Positions 6,360-13,628 are shown, numbered from the stretch's first letter. The stretch: DNA of 22,738 nt from CBDDRG01 sp051306415 (GCA_051306415.1 JBPPNE010000169.1:1-22738), one strand, 5' to 3'. Made by a program: numbers and translations. Notes: generated by a model not told the origin, from the sequence alone.

Positions 6360-8222
6360 ATGTCCGTCCGAATAGACCCAGCTACTGGTTTGAAAATCTT
6401 CAACACCCGCGCCGCCAAGGCGAATGACAAAATTACCGGGAAGGGCTACGCCGTCGTCAATGACGAGGCGCTGAAGGTGCTTCCAGAGGCGCCAGCCGGG
6501 GCCGTGTTCAACGCGCAGGAGCAAGCCAAATACCGCGAATTCAAGGAGTCACGCGCGGGTGCCGCCGACTATATCGCGCTGGAAGGCACCTTCAGCAAAT
6601 ACCTTGAGGATGTGCATTCGGTGGCTCCGGTGCCCAGAGAAGCCCTGACCGATGAGTGCGAAATTCTGGTGGTGGGCGCCGGTTTTGCCGGCCTGATGCT
6701 GTGGTACAAGCTGAGCCAGGCGGGCTTCAAGGACGTGCGCTTCTGCGAGAAAGGCGGCGACGTGGGCGGCACCTGGTACTGGAACCGGTATCCGGGCATT
6801 GCCTGCGATGTCGAGGCCTACAGTTATCTGCCCCTGCTCGAAGAGACCGGCTACATCCCGACCATGAAGTTCGCCAGCGGCTTCGAGATCATGGAGCACT
6901 GCCAGAACATCGCGGAAAAATTCCATTTCTACGACCACTGCCTGTTTCATACCACCGTTGAAGAAACCCGGTGGGACGCTGCGACGGGACGCTGGATCGT
7001 CGGCACGGATCGCGGCGACAAGATGAAGGCGAAGTTCCTGATCATCGCCAACGGCATCCTGACGACGCCGAAGCTGGCCAGAGTCGACGGCATGGAAACC
7101 TTCAAGGGCAAGGCCTTCCACACCTCGCGCTGGGATTACAACGTCGATCTGAAAGACAAACGGGTGGGCATCATCGGCACCGGCGCCACCGCCGTGCAGG
7201 CCATCCCGGAACTCGCCAAAATCGTGAAGGAGCTGTACATCTTTCAACGCACGCCCTCTTCCATCGATGTGCGCGACCAGCGCGCGACGACTCCGGAAGA
7301 GATCGAAACCTGGAAGAACGAACCGGGCTGGGCGCGCGCCCGGCGCGCACGCTTCGCGAAAATCTCCTCGGGCCGCAGCGCCCTCTCGGCGAACGACGAC
7401 TATCTGTCCGGCAAGGTCACGGAGTCCAAGGAGAAAAAAGTACACGCGACGCCTTTGTCACCGGAAGAGCGGCAACAAAAACAACTGGACACCAATTTCC
7501 GCATCATGGAGCAGATTCGCGCCCGGGTCGACGCCATCGTGAAAGACCCCAAAACGGCAGCGGCGCTGAAGCCCTATTACGCCTACGGCTGCAAGCGGCC
7601 GACGTTTCACGACGAATATCTGCCCACGTTCAACAAGCCGAATGTCCATCTCGTGGACACCGCGCCGCGCGGCGTCTGCAAAATCAATGAACGTGGCGTC
7701 GTCCATGACGGCGTGGAATACCCTCTCGATGTGCTGGTCTACGCGACCGGATTCCAGTGGATGGCGACCGCAACCTTCGGCATGATCATCGGCCGCGAAG
7801 GGTTGTCCCTGAAGCAGAAGTGGGAGCAAGGTGGCACCCGGACTTTCCTCGGCTTGCAGAGCCGGGGCTTCCCGAATCTGTTCATCATTTCCGGGCCCCA
7901 GGGCGGCGGCGGCAGCTTCAATTTCACCGATACGATCGAGGATCACGGCGATTACATTCTGTGGATGCTGAAAACCCTGCGCGAACAAGGCGCCGACATC
8001 GTCGACATCAAGGAAGAGAAGGAAAATGAATACGCGGCGCACTGTCGCGAGGTCGATCTGGCCACGCTGCCGCTGCGTGACTGCATTTCCTACTACAACC
8101 ACGAGGGCCATGCGGAGCCAGGCGCCCTCGCCTACTACGGCGGTGGCAGATGGCACAAATACCGCGTCCAGGCGCAGGAAACACTGGAGCCCTACCTGTT
8201 TGGCACCGCATCCGGCAGCTGA
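6360..8222 (+). CDS. Baeyer-Villiger-type flavin monooxygenase
   Basis: This 620-residue class B flavoprotein uses FAD and NADPH to insert an oxygen atom next to a ketone, giving an ester or lactone. The FAD Rossmann motif GAGFAG is at residues 106-111 and GGTWYWNRYPG at 136-146. The Baeyer-Villiger fingerprint FKGKAFHTSRWD is at 248-259, and the NADPH Rossmann motif GTGATA at 273-278. The QRTP block that holds the active-site arginine in phenylacetone monooxygenase follows. The first ~95 residues form an N-terminal extension, as seen in larger family members; the total is longer than cyclohexanone monooxygenase (about 540). It is complete, with a natural C-terminus. Near neighbours (AttH-like protein, phosphotriesterase-type lactonase) fit a ketone-degrading role; the specific ketone cannot be predicted. 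Confidence 0.9.
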   Translation: MSVRIDPATGLKIFNTRAAKANDKITGKGYAVVNDEALKVLPEAPAGAVFNAQEQAKYREFKESRAGAADYIALEGTFSKYLEDVHSVAPVPREALTDECEILVVGAGFAGLMLWYKLSQAGFKDVRFCEKGGDVGGTWYWNRYPGIACDVEAYSYLPLLEETGYIPTMKFASGFEIMEHCQNIAEKFHFYDHCLFHTTVEETRWDAATGRWIVGTDRGDKMKAKFLIIANGILTTPKLARVDGMETFKGKAFHTSRWDYNVDLKDKRVGIIGTGATAVQAIPELAKIVKELYIFQRTPSSIDVRDQRATTPEEIETWKNEPGWARARRARFAKISSGRSALSANDDYLSGKVTESKEKKVHATPLSPEERQQKQLDTNFRIMEQIRARVDAIVKDPKTAAALKPYYAYGCKRPTFHDEYLPTFNKPNVHLVDTAPRGVCKINERGVVHDGVEYPLDVLVYATGFQWMATATFGMIIGREGLSLKQKWEQGGTRTFLGLQSRGFPNLFIISGPQGGGGSFNFTDTIEDHGDYILWMLKTLREQGADIVDIKEEKENEYAAHCREVDLATLPLRDCISYYNHEGHAEPGALAYYGGGRWHKYRVQAQETLEPYLFGTASGS

Positions 8223-8247
8223 TGGCTCATAGCTGAGAGAGCGAGTC

Positions 8248-8274
8248 GAGATTGAGGCCTGCGGCCCCAATCTC
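8248..8274. terminator. Hairpin downstream of the monooxygenase
   Basis: GAGATTG (8248-8254) pairs with CAATCTC (8268-8274), and GGCC (8256-8259) with GGCC (8263-8266), with one a/c mismatch and a 3-nt loop. It begins 26 bp after the stop codon. It lacks a T-tract. Confidence 0.5.
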
Positions 8275-8550
8275 AGACCCCTTACACATTACGGGGTCAG
8301 ATACCGTCCTGAATTTCAACTCCTGCCAAGGCGATGTTGATGTCGAATTGCCGGCCTGATTTGACGACGGCATAGATCAAAGAAAGTGACGGGCTCACGT
8401 TAACACATTCTTTTTTGACATATTCAGCGCATGGCGCGCTCACTAGGCATTGAACTGGGCATGCCACTCCTGGTGCCAGATGACCAATCACTACCATCTT
8501 CTAGATCGAACCACCGGAGGGCAACTGTGGCGCATTTAGGGGTTTCTTTT

Positions 8551-8570
8551 TTATAGCTGGTTATAGCTGG
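8551..8570 (+). repeat. 10-bp perfect tandem duplication
   Basis: TTATAGCTGG occurs twice without a gap (8551-8560, 8561-8570) about 30 bp upstream of the antitoxin start. It may lie in the promoter of the toxin-antitoxin locus. Confidence 0.9.
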
Positions 8571-8602
8571 GAGTCAGACAGCAACTGAGGCATTCTTTTC
8601 TC

Positions 8603-8824
8603 ATGGTTGATGCAGCCCTGATCTCACAGGTAAAGACCCTGAGTCCGGCGGAACGGCTTGAACTCATCGGCGCCGTTTGGGAAACACTGTCTCCTGCGGA
8701 CATGCCGGTCACGGAAGAGGAAAGAGTTCTTCTTGATACTCGTCTGGCTGATCTCGAGAACAACCCGGACGACCAAACTCCTTGGTCGGAGGTGCAGGCA
8801 CGGCTGCGGCGCCAGTTGTCTTGA
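8603..8824 (+). CDS. Addiction module antitoxin component (TIGR02574-like)
   Basis: This 73-residue acidic protein matches the putative addiction-module component family. It opens with a short helix, then LSPAERLELIGAVWETL (residues 13-29), a loop with T-EEER, then LLDTRLADLENNPDDQTPWSEV and a final helix. The family's usual hallmarks are LSPEERLELVEALWDSL, LD-RLA-YE-NP and W-EV. Such proteins are normally followed at once by a ParE/RelE-type toxin, which they neutralise. Here that partner is reduced to a short remnant starting at the overlapping TTG (8821). GAGG lies 12 nt before the start ATG, a rather long spacing. The antitoxin itself looks intact. Confidence 0.8.
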   Translation: MVDAALISQVKTLSPAERLELIGAVWETLSPADMPVTEEERVLLDTRLADLENNPDDQTPWSEVQARLRRQLS

Positions 8825-8958
8825 GCTATAGCGTTTCTGTTCGCCGATTCCCCTACTTGGCCTGGTATAGGGTCCAGAACTCGCATGTCACGGTTCTCGC
8901 CTGTACGCATGGCAAGGTTGGGCTAGACAAGTTATCCGCACGTTTACGCGGTAGGTGA
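8821..8958 (+). pseudogene. Internally deleted ParE/RelE-type toxin remnant
   Basis: A 45-codon frame starts at TTG 8821, overlapping the antitoxin TGA in a TTGA arrangement typical of such pairs. It begins LSYSVSV, like the usual M-S-Y-x-x-x-F toxin start. It then jumps straight to VRRFPYLAWYRVQNSHVTVL, the beta-hairpin near the C-terminus of ParE/RelE toxins, and ends KLSARLRGR. Intact relatives have about 90-100 residues, so the helical N-terminal half is missing and the protein should be inactive. I infer one internal deletion of roughly 50-55 codons that kept the frame. Confidence 0.65.
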
Positions 8959-9057
8959 TCCCCAACACGTTGGAATGTGCGGCGCCGATGCCACCGGCGC
9001 CGGCGATAAGAATTATTTTTCCTTCAAGTCTTGCGGCTCTTCCGGCGCTTTTGTTTT
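8940..9057 (-). pseudogene. N-terminal remnant of a short-chain dehydrogenase
   Basis: On the minus strand, one frame reads RLEGKIILIAGAGGIGAA (about 9034 down to 8979), the classic first strand and cofactor-binding turn of an SDR. It continues upstream as SAGRAA inside the 3' end of the phosphotriesterase-family gene, in another frame. After GIGAA the sequence no longer looks like an SDR (HSNVLGIT) and runs into the antisense of the toxin remnant. No ATG or GTG start is seen. It is best read as the 5' stub of a lost downstream gene cut at or near 8979. Confidence 0.55.
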
Positions 9058-10019
9058 CCGAAGTAGCTGCAGGGGTTTTTCACCATCAAGGTATTGATTT
9101 TATCTTCCGTGACCCCGGCCTTGCGCATGGCCGGCAAAATATTGCGCGAAATATGCGATATGTTCCAGTTCGGCGACGCCGCAGCCATGCCGTCCAGCAC
9201 ACCGGTATCGCGGCCGCGCCAGCACTGGAGCGTGTCATGGGATAGCATGATGCGGTCATACCCGACAGCCAGCAGCCCGAGTAGCGACGCCAGCCGTAGC
9301 TTGTCCGACGCAATGGACTCAATGCCAAAACGGTCAAAGCCCAGCCACGCGCCCCGCTCGAGAATATCGAAATAGTAGCGCATGTCGCCAACGCCACAGG
9401 CGTGACCGATCAGCACCTTGTTGAAATCGACCTTTTCCTCATCAAAGATGTCCAGCGTTTCGCGGCCATAGGGATCCATCTCGTCGTTGTGGCAGAGGAT
9501 CGGCGTACCCGTTGCGTTACTGGCGCGCGCTGCGGCCCGCAAACATTTTATCTCGGTCTCCTTGATGCCCTGTCCCGGCGGGGTGACGCCATAAATGCCG
9601 CCGCTGGCAGTCTTGATGATGCCGGCCTTGATGCCGGTTTTGCCGATCCCGTCTTGTATCTCACTGACGTACTGCTCAGCGATACCATCAATGTCCATCA
9701 GCCGGAAATGCACCGGAATACCTAGTGCGTCATTGTACAAACCCGTGGCAATGACGATCTGTATCCCGGATCTATCCGACATTTCGGCGGAAAATTCGGG
9801 ATCGCGTCCCAGCTCCATCGGGCAGGGATCGACGAAGCTGGTAATTCCCAGATCCCGAATTTCGTTCAGTTTGTCGACAATTCGGGCGCCTTCCTTCTTG
9901 CGGTCAAAATCTACGTGGTCAAGCTCCCAACCGGGCCACCCAATCCCCAAATGTTCATGAATCAACGTGGTCCCCAGATCTTCGACATTGATTGGGCCTA
10001 AGACGGAATTTATCTTCAT
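9024..10019 (-). CDS. Phosphotriesterase-family amidohydrolase (probable lactonase)
   Basis: This 331-residue TIM-barrel metal hydrolase keeps all expected metal ligands: His21 and His23 (HEH), Lys136 in AGIIKTAS (the carboxylated lysine), His177 (ILCHND), His206 (IGHACG) and Asp262 (LSHDT). Members include true phosphotriesterases, but most are lactonases or carboxylesterases of the PLL or resiniferatoxin-binding-related groups. A lactonase next to a Baeyer-Villiger enzyme would be a logical pair. The start at 10019 is supported by GGGGAG five nt upstream; the longer frame to 10082 has no such site. The last 11 residues (GKQKRRKSRKT) go beyond the usual -NP-x-x-x-F end and overlap the SDR remnant in another frame. 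A decayed paralogue 3' end lies just upstream. Confidence 0.85.
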   Translation of the reverse strand: MKINSVLGPINVEDLGTTLIHEHLGIGWPGWELDHVDFDRKKEGARIVDKLNEIRDLGITSFVDPCPMELGRDPEFSAEMSDRSGIQIVIATGLYNDALGIPVHFRLMDIDGIAEQYVSEIQDGIGKTGIKAGIIKTASGGIYGVTPPGQGIKETEIKCLRAAARASNATGTPILCHNDEMDPYGRETLDIFDEEKVDFNKVLIGHACGVGDMRYYFDILERGAWLGFDRFGIESIASDKLRLASLLGLLAVGYDRIMLSHDTLQCWRGRDTGVLDGMAAASPNWNISHISRNILPAMRKAGVTEDKINTLMVKNPCSYFGKQKRRKSRKT

Positions 10020-10024
10020 GGTAG

Positions 10025-10030
10025 CTCCCC
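10025..10030 (-). promoter_or_regulatory. Shine-Dalgarno GGGGAG choosing the hydrolase start
   Basis: Read on the minus strand, GGGGAG lies 5 nt before the ATG at 10019. It rules against the upstream in-frame ATG at 10082. Confidence 0.7.
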
Positions 10031-10057
10031 TGTTTTTCAAAGTTATTGTGCGGATGG

Positions 10058-10130
10058 TTAGCTTCGCGAAGGAATATTGCACGAGATATCGGCCAAGTTC
10101 CAGTTCGGATTACCCGCCGCCTTCGATATC
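10058..10130 (-). pseudogene. Remnant of a second phosphotriesterase-family gene (3' part)
   Basis: The minus strand reads KAAGNPNWNLADISCNI here. The intact gene has MAAASPNWNISHISRNI near its C-terminus (from residue 278), and the two DNA stretches share a run of 11 identical bases around TTCCAGTTCGG plus flanking similarity. The match ends after about 20 codons on both sides. It is the trace of a tandem paralogue upstream of the surviving gene. Confidence 0.55.
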
Positions 10131-10445
10131 AACCCGCCGGCGAGACGACTGAAGCGGGCGACGGCGGCGGTGGGCGTGCCACGGTGAATTCCCGGAACGC
10201 CATATTGGCGATTGGCGCTCAACCGGCTGCACGCCGCAGTATCAGTAGTGTTGCCCACGACGCCCGCGCACTAAAGCGCGAATCACAAAGTCTTCTCAGC
10301 CGGCGAATTCGCTATAGTCCGAAAAGCGGCGGCTTGTCTGTGCAGGTATCAGGCGCCGTCATACAGGGCATTTCATTCCCACCGGTTGGTGCGAATATTG
10401 GCGATAATGGCCTGAGCCATTTCGGAAACCCAAGGAGCTTTCAAG
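10131..10445. other. 315-bp intergenic region, no gene found
   Basis: It lies between the phosphotriesterase remnant and the iron-permease-family gene. Short frames on both strands have no domain or ribosome-binding site. The last bases carry CCCAAGGAGCTTTCAAG, with AAGGAG 7-8 nt before the next ATG. I see no confident promoter. Confidence 0.5.
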
Positions 10446-10856
10446 ATGCGTAACACTACCTGGTACACCTGGTTCGCAAAGGCGGCGGCGCGCTTCTGTG
10501 GGCGACCGGTGATTTTCGTCCTCGCCGGCGGGTTGATTCTGGTATGGCTTATCTCGGGGCCTCTCTTCCATTTCAGCGACACCTGGCAGCTGGTCATTAA
10601 CACCAGCACCACCATCATCACCTTTCTGATGGTGTTTTTGATCCAGAGCACGCAAAACCAGGACACCGAAGCCATGCAGCTAAAGTTGGATGAAATCATT
10701 CGCGCGACGCAAGGCGCCCATAATGCGCTTCTCGATTTGGAGGAGCTGGACGGCAAAGCACTCGATGCCTTTCGCAAGCGCTATCAAGCCCTCGCGGACG
10801 CGGCGCGGGGAGAGATGAGCCGTGGCGAGCTGGATACGGACTCCCCTGAGGCCTAG
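10446..10856 (+). CDS. Low-affinity iron permease family small membrane protein
   Basis: This 136-residue protein has two membrane helices (about residues 21-41 and 47-67) linked by FHFSDTWQLVINT, then a conserved NTSTTIITFLMVFLIQSTQN block. A cytosolic helical tail follows with LKLDEIIRAT and LLDLEELD. This order is characteristic of the bacterial Iron_permease family (Pfam PF04120), named after fungal Fet4; bacterial members have no proven transport role. AAGGAG precedes the start ATG. It is followed 80 bp later by a methyltransferase on the same strand, so they may share a transcript. Gene looks complete and typical in length. Confidence 0.85.
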   Translation: MRNTTWYTWFAKAAARFCGRPVIFVLAGGLILVWLISGPLFHFSDTWQLVINTSTTIITFLMVFLIQSTQNQDTEAMQLKLDEIIRATQGAHNALLDLEELDGKALDAFRKRYQALADAARGEMSRGELDTDSPEA

Positions 10857-10936
10857 CGAGCCAGGGGCAATACCGCCGATTCCGCAGCCGCACCACATTA
10901 GCACGGGATCGCCACCGTTCCACGGGAGATCATTTC

Positions 10937-11725
10937 ATGACCACGCCCAGCTACTACCGCGATCATTGGATCGACATTGACGAGCAGCGTCTGGCAAGTT
11001 ACCAGCAGTTGTTTCAGTGGCACCCGGCGATGGAACCCTTGCTCGCCGCCGCGGACATTGGTCCCGGCCACAGCGTCATTGATTATGGTTGCGGACCCGG
11101 CGGACTCGCCGTTGAGATTGCGCGCAGAGTGGGGGCCGACGGTCATGTGCATGGGGCCGATCTGAACCCGCAGTTCGTGGCCCTCGCCCGCGACAACCTC
11201 GCCGCTGCGGGTTTTGCCGCTCGCTCGACCATCCACCACATCAGCGATGACCGGATTCCGCTGGGTAATGACTCGGCAGATCGGCTGGTCTGTAAAAACG
11301 TGCTCGAATACGTCACTGACTACGCTGCGGTCATCGCCGAATTTCACCGGGTCGTTAAACCCGGAGGTATTTGCCACCTGGTTGATAGCGACTGGGGAAT
11401 GCTGGCACTGGAACCCCTGGGCCAGGCCAAGCTGGGCGAACTCCTGTCAGCGGCACAGTGCGCTTATCGAACACCGCTAATAGGCCGGCTGCTGTACAGC
11501 GCGATGAAAAAGGCGGGCTTCCGCCAGGTTCAGGTGAAAATTCTCGCCTCGGCGGACACTCGGGGGCGCTCAGCGTCTATCCTGAACAACATGGTGAACT
11601 ATGCCAAAGTCGGCGGTATGGGTGCGGCGCGTGCCGGTGCGCTGTTAAGCGAGATTGAGGCCTCCGTTGCGGACGGCACGTTCATGATGGTGCTGCCCCA
11701 ATTTTTGGTCACGGCCACCAAATAG
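10937..11725 (+). CDS. Class I SAM-dependent methyltransferase
   Basis: The 262-residue protein has a Rossmann-type methyltransferase domain. Motif I VIDYGCGPGGLA is at residues 47-58. The acidic residue ending strand 2 is in VHGADLNP (Asp75), and the post-I and motif III regions are LVCKNVLEYV and FHRVVKPGG. It resembles UbiE/Methyltransf_11-type enzymes acting on small molecules. The C-terminal region (about 160-260) probably forms the substrate lid. The substrate cannot be predicted. CACGGGAG lies about 8 nt before the start. It has no conserved partner nearby apart from the iron-permease-family gene 80 bp upstream. Confidence 0.85.
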   Translation: MTTPSYYRDHWIDIDEQRLASYQQLFQWHPAMEPLLAAADIGPGHSVIDYGCGPGGLAVEIARRVGADGHVHGADLNPQFVALARDNLAAAGFAARSTIHHISDDRIPLGNDSADRLVCKNVLEYVTDYAAVIAEFHRVVKPGGICHLVDSDWGMLALEPLGQAKLGELLSAAQCAYRTPLIGRLLYSAMKKAGFRQVQVKILASADTRGRSASILNNMVNYAKVGGMGAARAGALLSEIEASVADGTFMMVLPQFLVTATK

Positions 11726-11936
11726 TCGCCAGCAACGGCTTCGGTAACAACTCAACAATCGATCGAGGACGGCGCCACGTAAGCGGCAATAAAAAACCAG
11801 CTGCCGCAGGAAAACGCTATCATCCGGCGCGCGTGTCACGGCGGGTGTTCCGAGCATCACGTACAGTCAAGTCTACCTAGAGGCGCGCTGAAACTTCTAA
11901 CACCATGAAAGATCGCAAGATTTGCAGGGCACTCTT

Positions 11937-11942
11937 GGAGGA
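11937..11942 (+). promoter_or_regulatory. Shine-Dalgarno GGAGGA choosing the spike-protein start
   Basis: GGAGGA ends 7 nt before the ATG at 11950. It favours MRQLSGFF over the in-frame ATG at 11905, which lacks a site. Confidence 0.75.
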
Positions 11943-11949
11943 AGAGCGT

Positions 11950-12603
11950 ATGAGACAGCTGAGTGGGTTTTTTCAAGCAATAGTGACCGATAACGCTGAT
12001 CCCGATGATGGCGGACGCGTCAAGGTTCGGCTTCCGGCGACAATTTCACGAGGTCGCAAAGGTCAGGAACTATGGGCACGGATAGCAACGCTGATGGCTG
12101 GCGATAACCGCGGCACCTGGTTTATCCCCGACATCGGCGACGAGGTCTTGCTCGGGTTCGACGGTGGCGAGGCTGGGCAGGCTTATGTCGTCGGTGCACT
12201 GTGGGGTGGCGGACATTCGCCACCGGAAACAATGGCTGCGGGCAATAACAAGAAACTGGTGCGTTCACGCAATGGTGTAAAAATCACCCTGGACGATCAG
12301 AGTGACAGGGAGAGCATCATTATCGAGACGCCCGCTGGCCAAAAAATTACGCTCAAGGACGGCCCCGGCGCGGTCGAACTCAATGACAGCAACGGCAACT
12401 CGATCGAACTCCGGCCCGATGGTGTCGTGATCACTGCGTCCGCGAAGGTAACAGTCAATGCCAGCCAGGTTGAAATCAGCGCGGGCATGGTCAAAATCGA
12501 CGCCGGCATCGCCAAATTCAGTGGCGTGGTGCAATGCGACACACTTATCAGTAACAGCGTTGTCAGCGCTTCCTATACTCCCGGCGCGGGCAATATCGCG
12601 TAA
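11950..12603 (+). CDS. Solitary phage baseplate assembly protein V / VgrG-like spike
   Basis: This 217-residue protein matches the gpV / Gp5-OB family (Phage_base_V). The N-terminal OB-fold domain (about residues 1-95) includes DPDDGGRVKVRLP, WARI, FIPDIGDEVLLGFDGG and AYVVGALW. The C-terminal part (about 100-205) is a repetitive beta-helix of short strands (GVKITLDD, SIIIETPAGQKITL, SIELRPDGVVITA, KVTVNASQVEISAG), as in membrane-puncturing spikes of phage tails, type VI secretion and extracellular contractile systems. No sheath, tube, hub or baseplate gene is nearby, and no effector domain is attached. It lies 34 bp before an ABC ATPase gene on the same strand. It could be a relic, or a spare spike for a system encoded elsewhere. 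Confidence 0.8.
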   Translation: MRQLSGFFQAIVTDNADPDDGGRVKVRLPATISRGRKGQELWARIATLMAGDNRGTWFIPDIGDEVLLGFDGGEAGQAYVVGALWGGGHSPPETMAAGNNKKLVRSRNGVKITLDDQSDRESIIIETPAGQKITLKDGPGAVELNDSNGNSIELRPDGVVITASAKVTVNASQVEISAGMVKIDAGIAKFSGVVQCDTLISNSVVSASYTPGAGNIA

Positions 12604-12637
12604 ACACGAAGCCGTTATGGCTGTAAGAGGGTACTAA

Positions 12638-13588
12638 TTGGACATTCAGCATCACCCCGTTGGCGAACCCGTAATTGCGATCTCCCATCTCTCGAAGACT
12701 TATGCCTCAGGCTTTCAGGCGCTGAAAAATGTGAGCCTCGACATTCGCCGCGGCGAGATCTTTGCGCTGCTCGGCCCCAATGGCGCGGGCAAAACGACCT
12801 TGATCGGTATCGTCTGCGGGTTGGTGAAGCCGACCACGGGCCAGGTGATGGCTGATGGCCACGATATTGTCCGCGAGTATCGCGCGGCGCGGGCGAAAAT
12901 TGGCCTGGTGCCGCAGGAATTGACCACGGATGCCTTCGAGACGGTATTGGCGACGGTGCGTTTTAGCCGCGGGCTTTTCGGCAAGCCGCCAAACCCGAGT
13001 CACATCGAAAAGGTTCTCAAGGACCTGTCGCTGTGGGATAAGAGGAACGACAAAATCCTGACTTTGTCCGGTGGCATGAAGCGGCGGGTGATGATCGCCA
13101 AGGCCCTGTCCCACGAGCCCGATATCTTGTTCCTGGACGAGCCCAGCGCGGGTGTCGATGTGGAGCTACGCCGGGACATGTGGCAAATGGTGCGCGGGCT
13201 GCGCGAGACCGGCGTCACCATTATTTTGACCACTCACTATATCGAGGAGGCGGAAGAGATCGCCGATCGCATCGGCGTCATCAACCGTGGCGAAATCGTG
13301 CTGGTGCAAGACAAGACCGAGCTCATGCGGAAGCTGGGCAGAAAAATAATGACGCTGCATCTACCCCAGCCACTGGCCAGCATCCCGACGCAACTCGCCC
13401 ACCACCGGCTGGAGCTGGGAATCGGCGGGCGCGATTTGATCTACACCTATGATCCGCAGAACGAGCGCGCGGGCGTTACCGCGCTGTTCACCGAACTCAA
13501 CGCCGCTGGCATCCGCTTCGACGACCTCAAGACCGAACAGAGTTCACTGGAAGATATCTTCGTCAATCTCGTCAGCAAACGGCAGTGA
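12638..13588 (+). CDS. ABC transporter ATP-binding protein (YadG/DrrA/NodI type)
   Basis: This 316-residue ATPase drives an ABC-2 exporter. Walker A GPNGAGKTT is at residues 46-54, the signature LSGGMKRR at 143-150, Walker B ILFLDEPS at 163-170 and the switch His200 in ILTTHYIEEAEE. A C-terminal domain of about 90 residues follows, ending SSLEDIFVNLVSK, as in E. coli YadG and NodI. The start is a TTG at 12638 with AAGAGGG upstream. Its partner permease follows after 40 bp; the gap holds a 15-bp triple repeat with stop codons. The transported substrate is unknown. Confidence 0.9.
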   Translation: MDIQHHPVGEPVIAISHLSKTYASGFQALKNVSLDIRRGEIFALLGPNGAGKTTLIGIVCGLVKPTTGQVMADGHDIVREYRAARAKIGLVPQELTTDAFETVLATVRFSRGLFGKPPNPSHIEKVLKDLSLWDKRNDKILTLSGGMKRRVMIAKALSHEPDILFLDEPSAGVDVELRRDMWQMVRGLRETGVTIILTTHYIEEAEEIADRIGVINRGEIVLVQDKTELMRKLGRKIMTLHLPQPLASIPTQLAHHRLELGIGGRDLIYTYDPQNERAGVTALFTELNAAGIRFDDLKTEQSSLEDIFVNLVSKRQ

Positions 13589-13627
13589 GGCAAACTCCAG
13601 TGAGACAAGCCCCAGTGAGGAAGGCGC
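13583..13627 (+). repeat. Three imperfect 15-bp tandem repeats with in-frame stops
   Basis: Units start at 13583, 13598 and 13613, each opening with CAGTGAG (CAGTGAGGCAAACTC, CAGTGAGACAAGCCC, CAGTGAGGAAGGCGC). Because 15 is a multiple of three, each TGA (13586, 13601, 13616) is in frame with the ATPase gene. The third unit supplies GAGGAAGG, the ribosome-binding site of the permease. Confidence 0.85.
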
Positions 13628-13628
13628 C

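Larger units (their letters stand above)
8223..8602. other. 380-bp intergenic stretch with hairpins and element-like debris
   Basis: After the monooxygenase come two inverted repeats (8248-8274 and GACCCC/GGGGTC at 8275-8297). A 66-residue minus-strand frame (8297-8497) has a plausible C-terminal part (SLSLIYAVVKSGRQFDINIA) but no known domain or ribosome-binding site; it may be mobile-element debris. The GGGGTCAGA string next to its end resembles tags found beside RAYT-type transposases. A 10-bp tandem duplication lies at 8551-8570. Confidence 0.4.

Noticed and set aside
11950..12603. Spike gene as a full VgrG with an effector domain
   Set aside because: It has only the OB fold and a short beta-helix, without the large gp27-like hub domain or any C-terminal enzyme domain.
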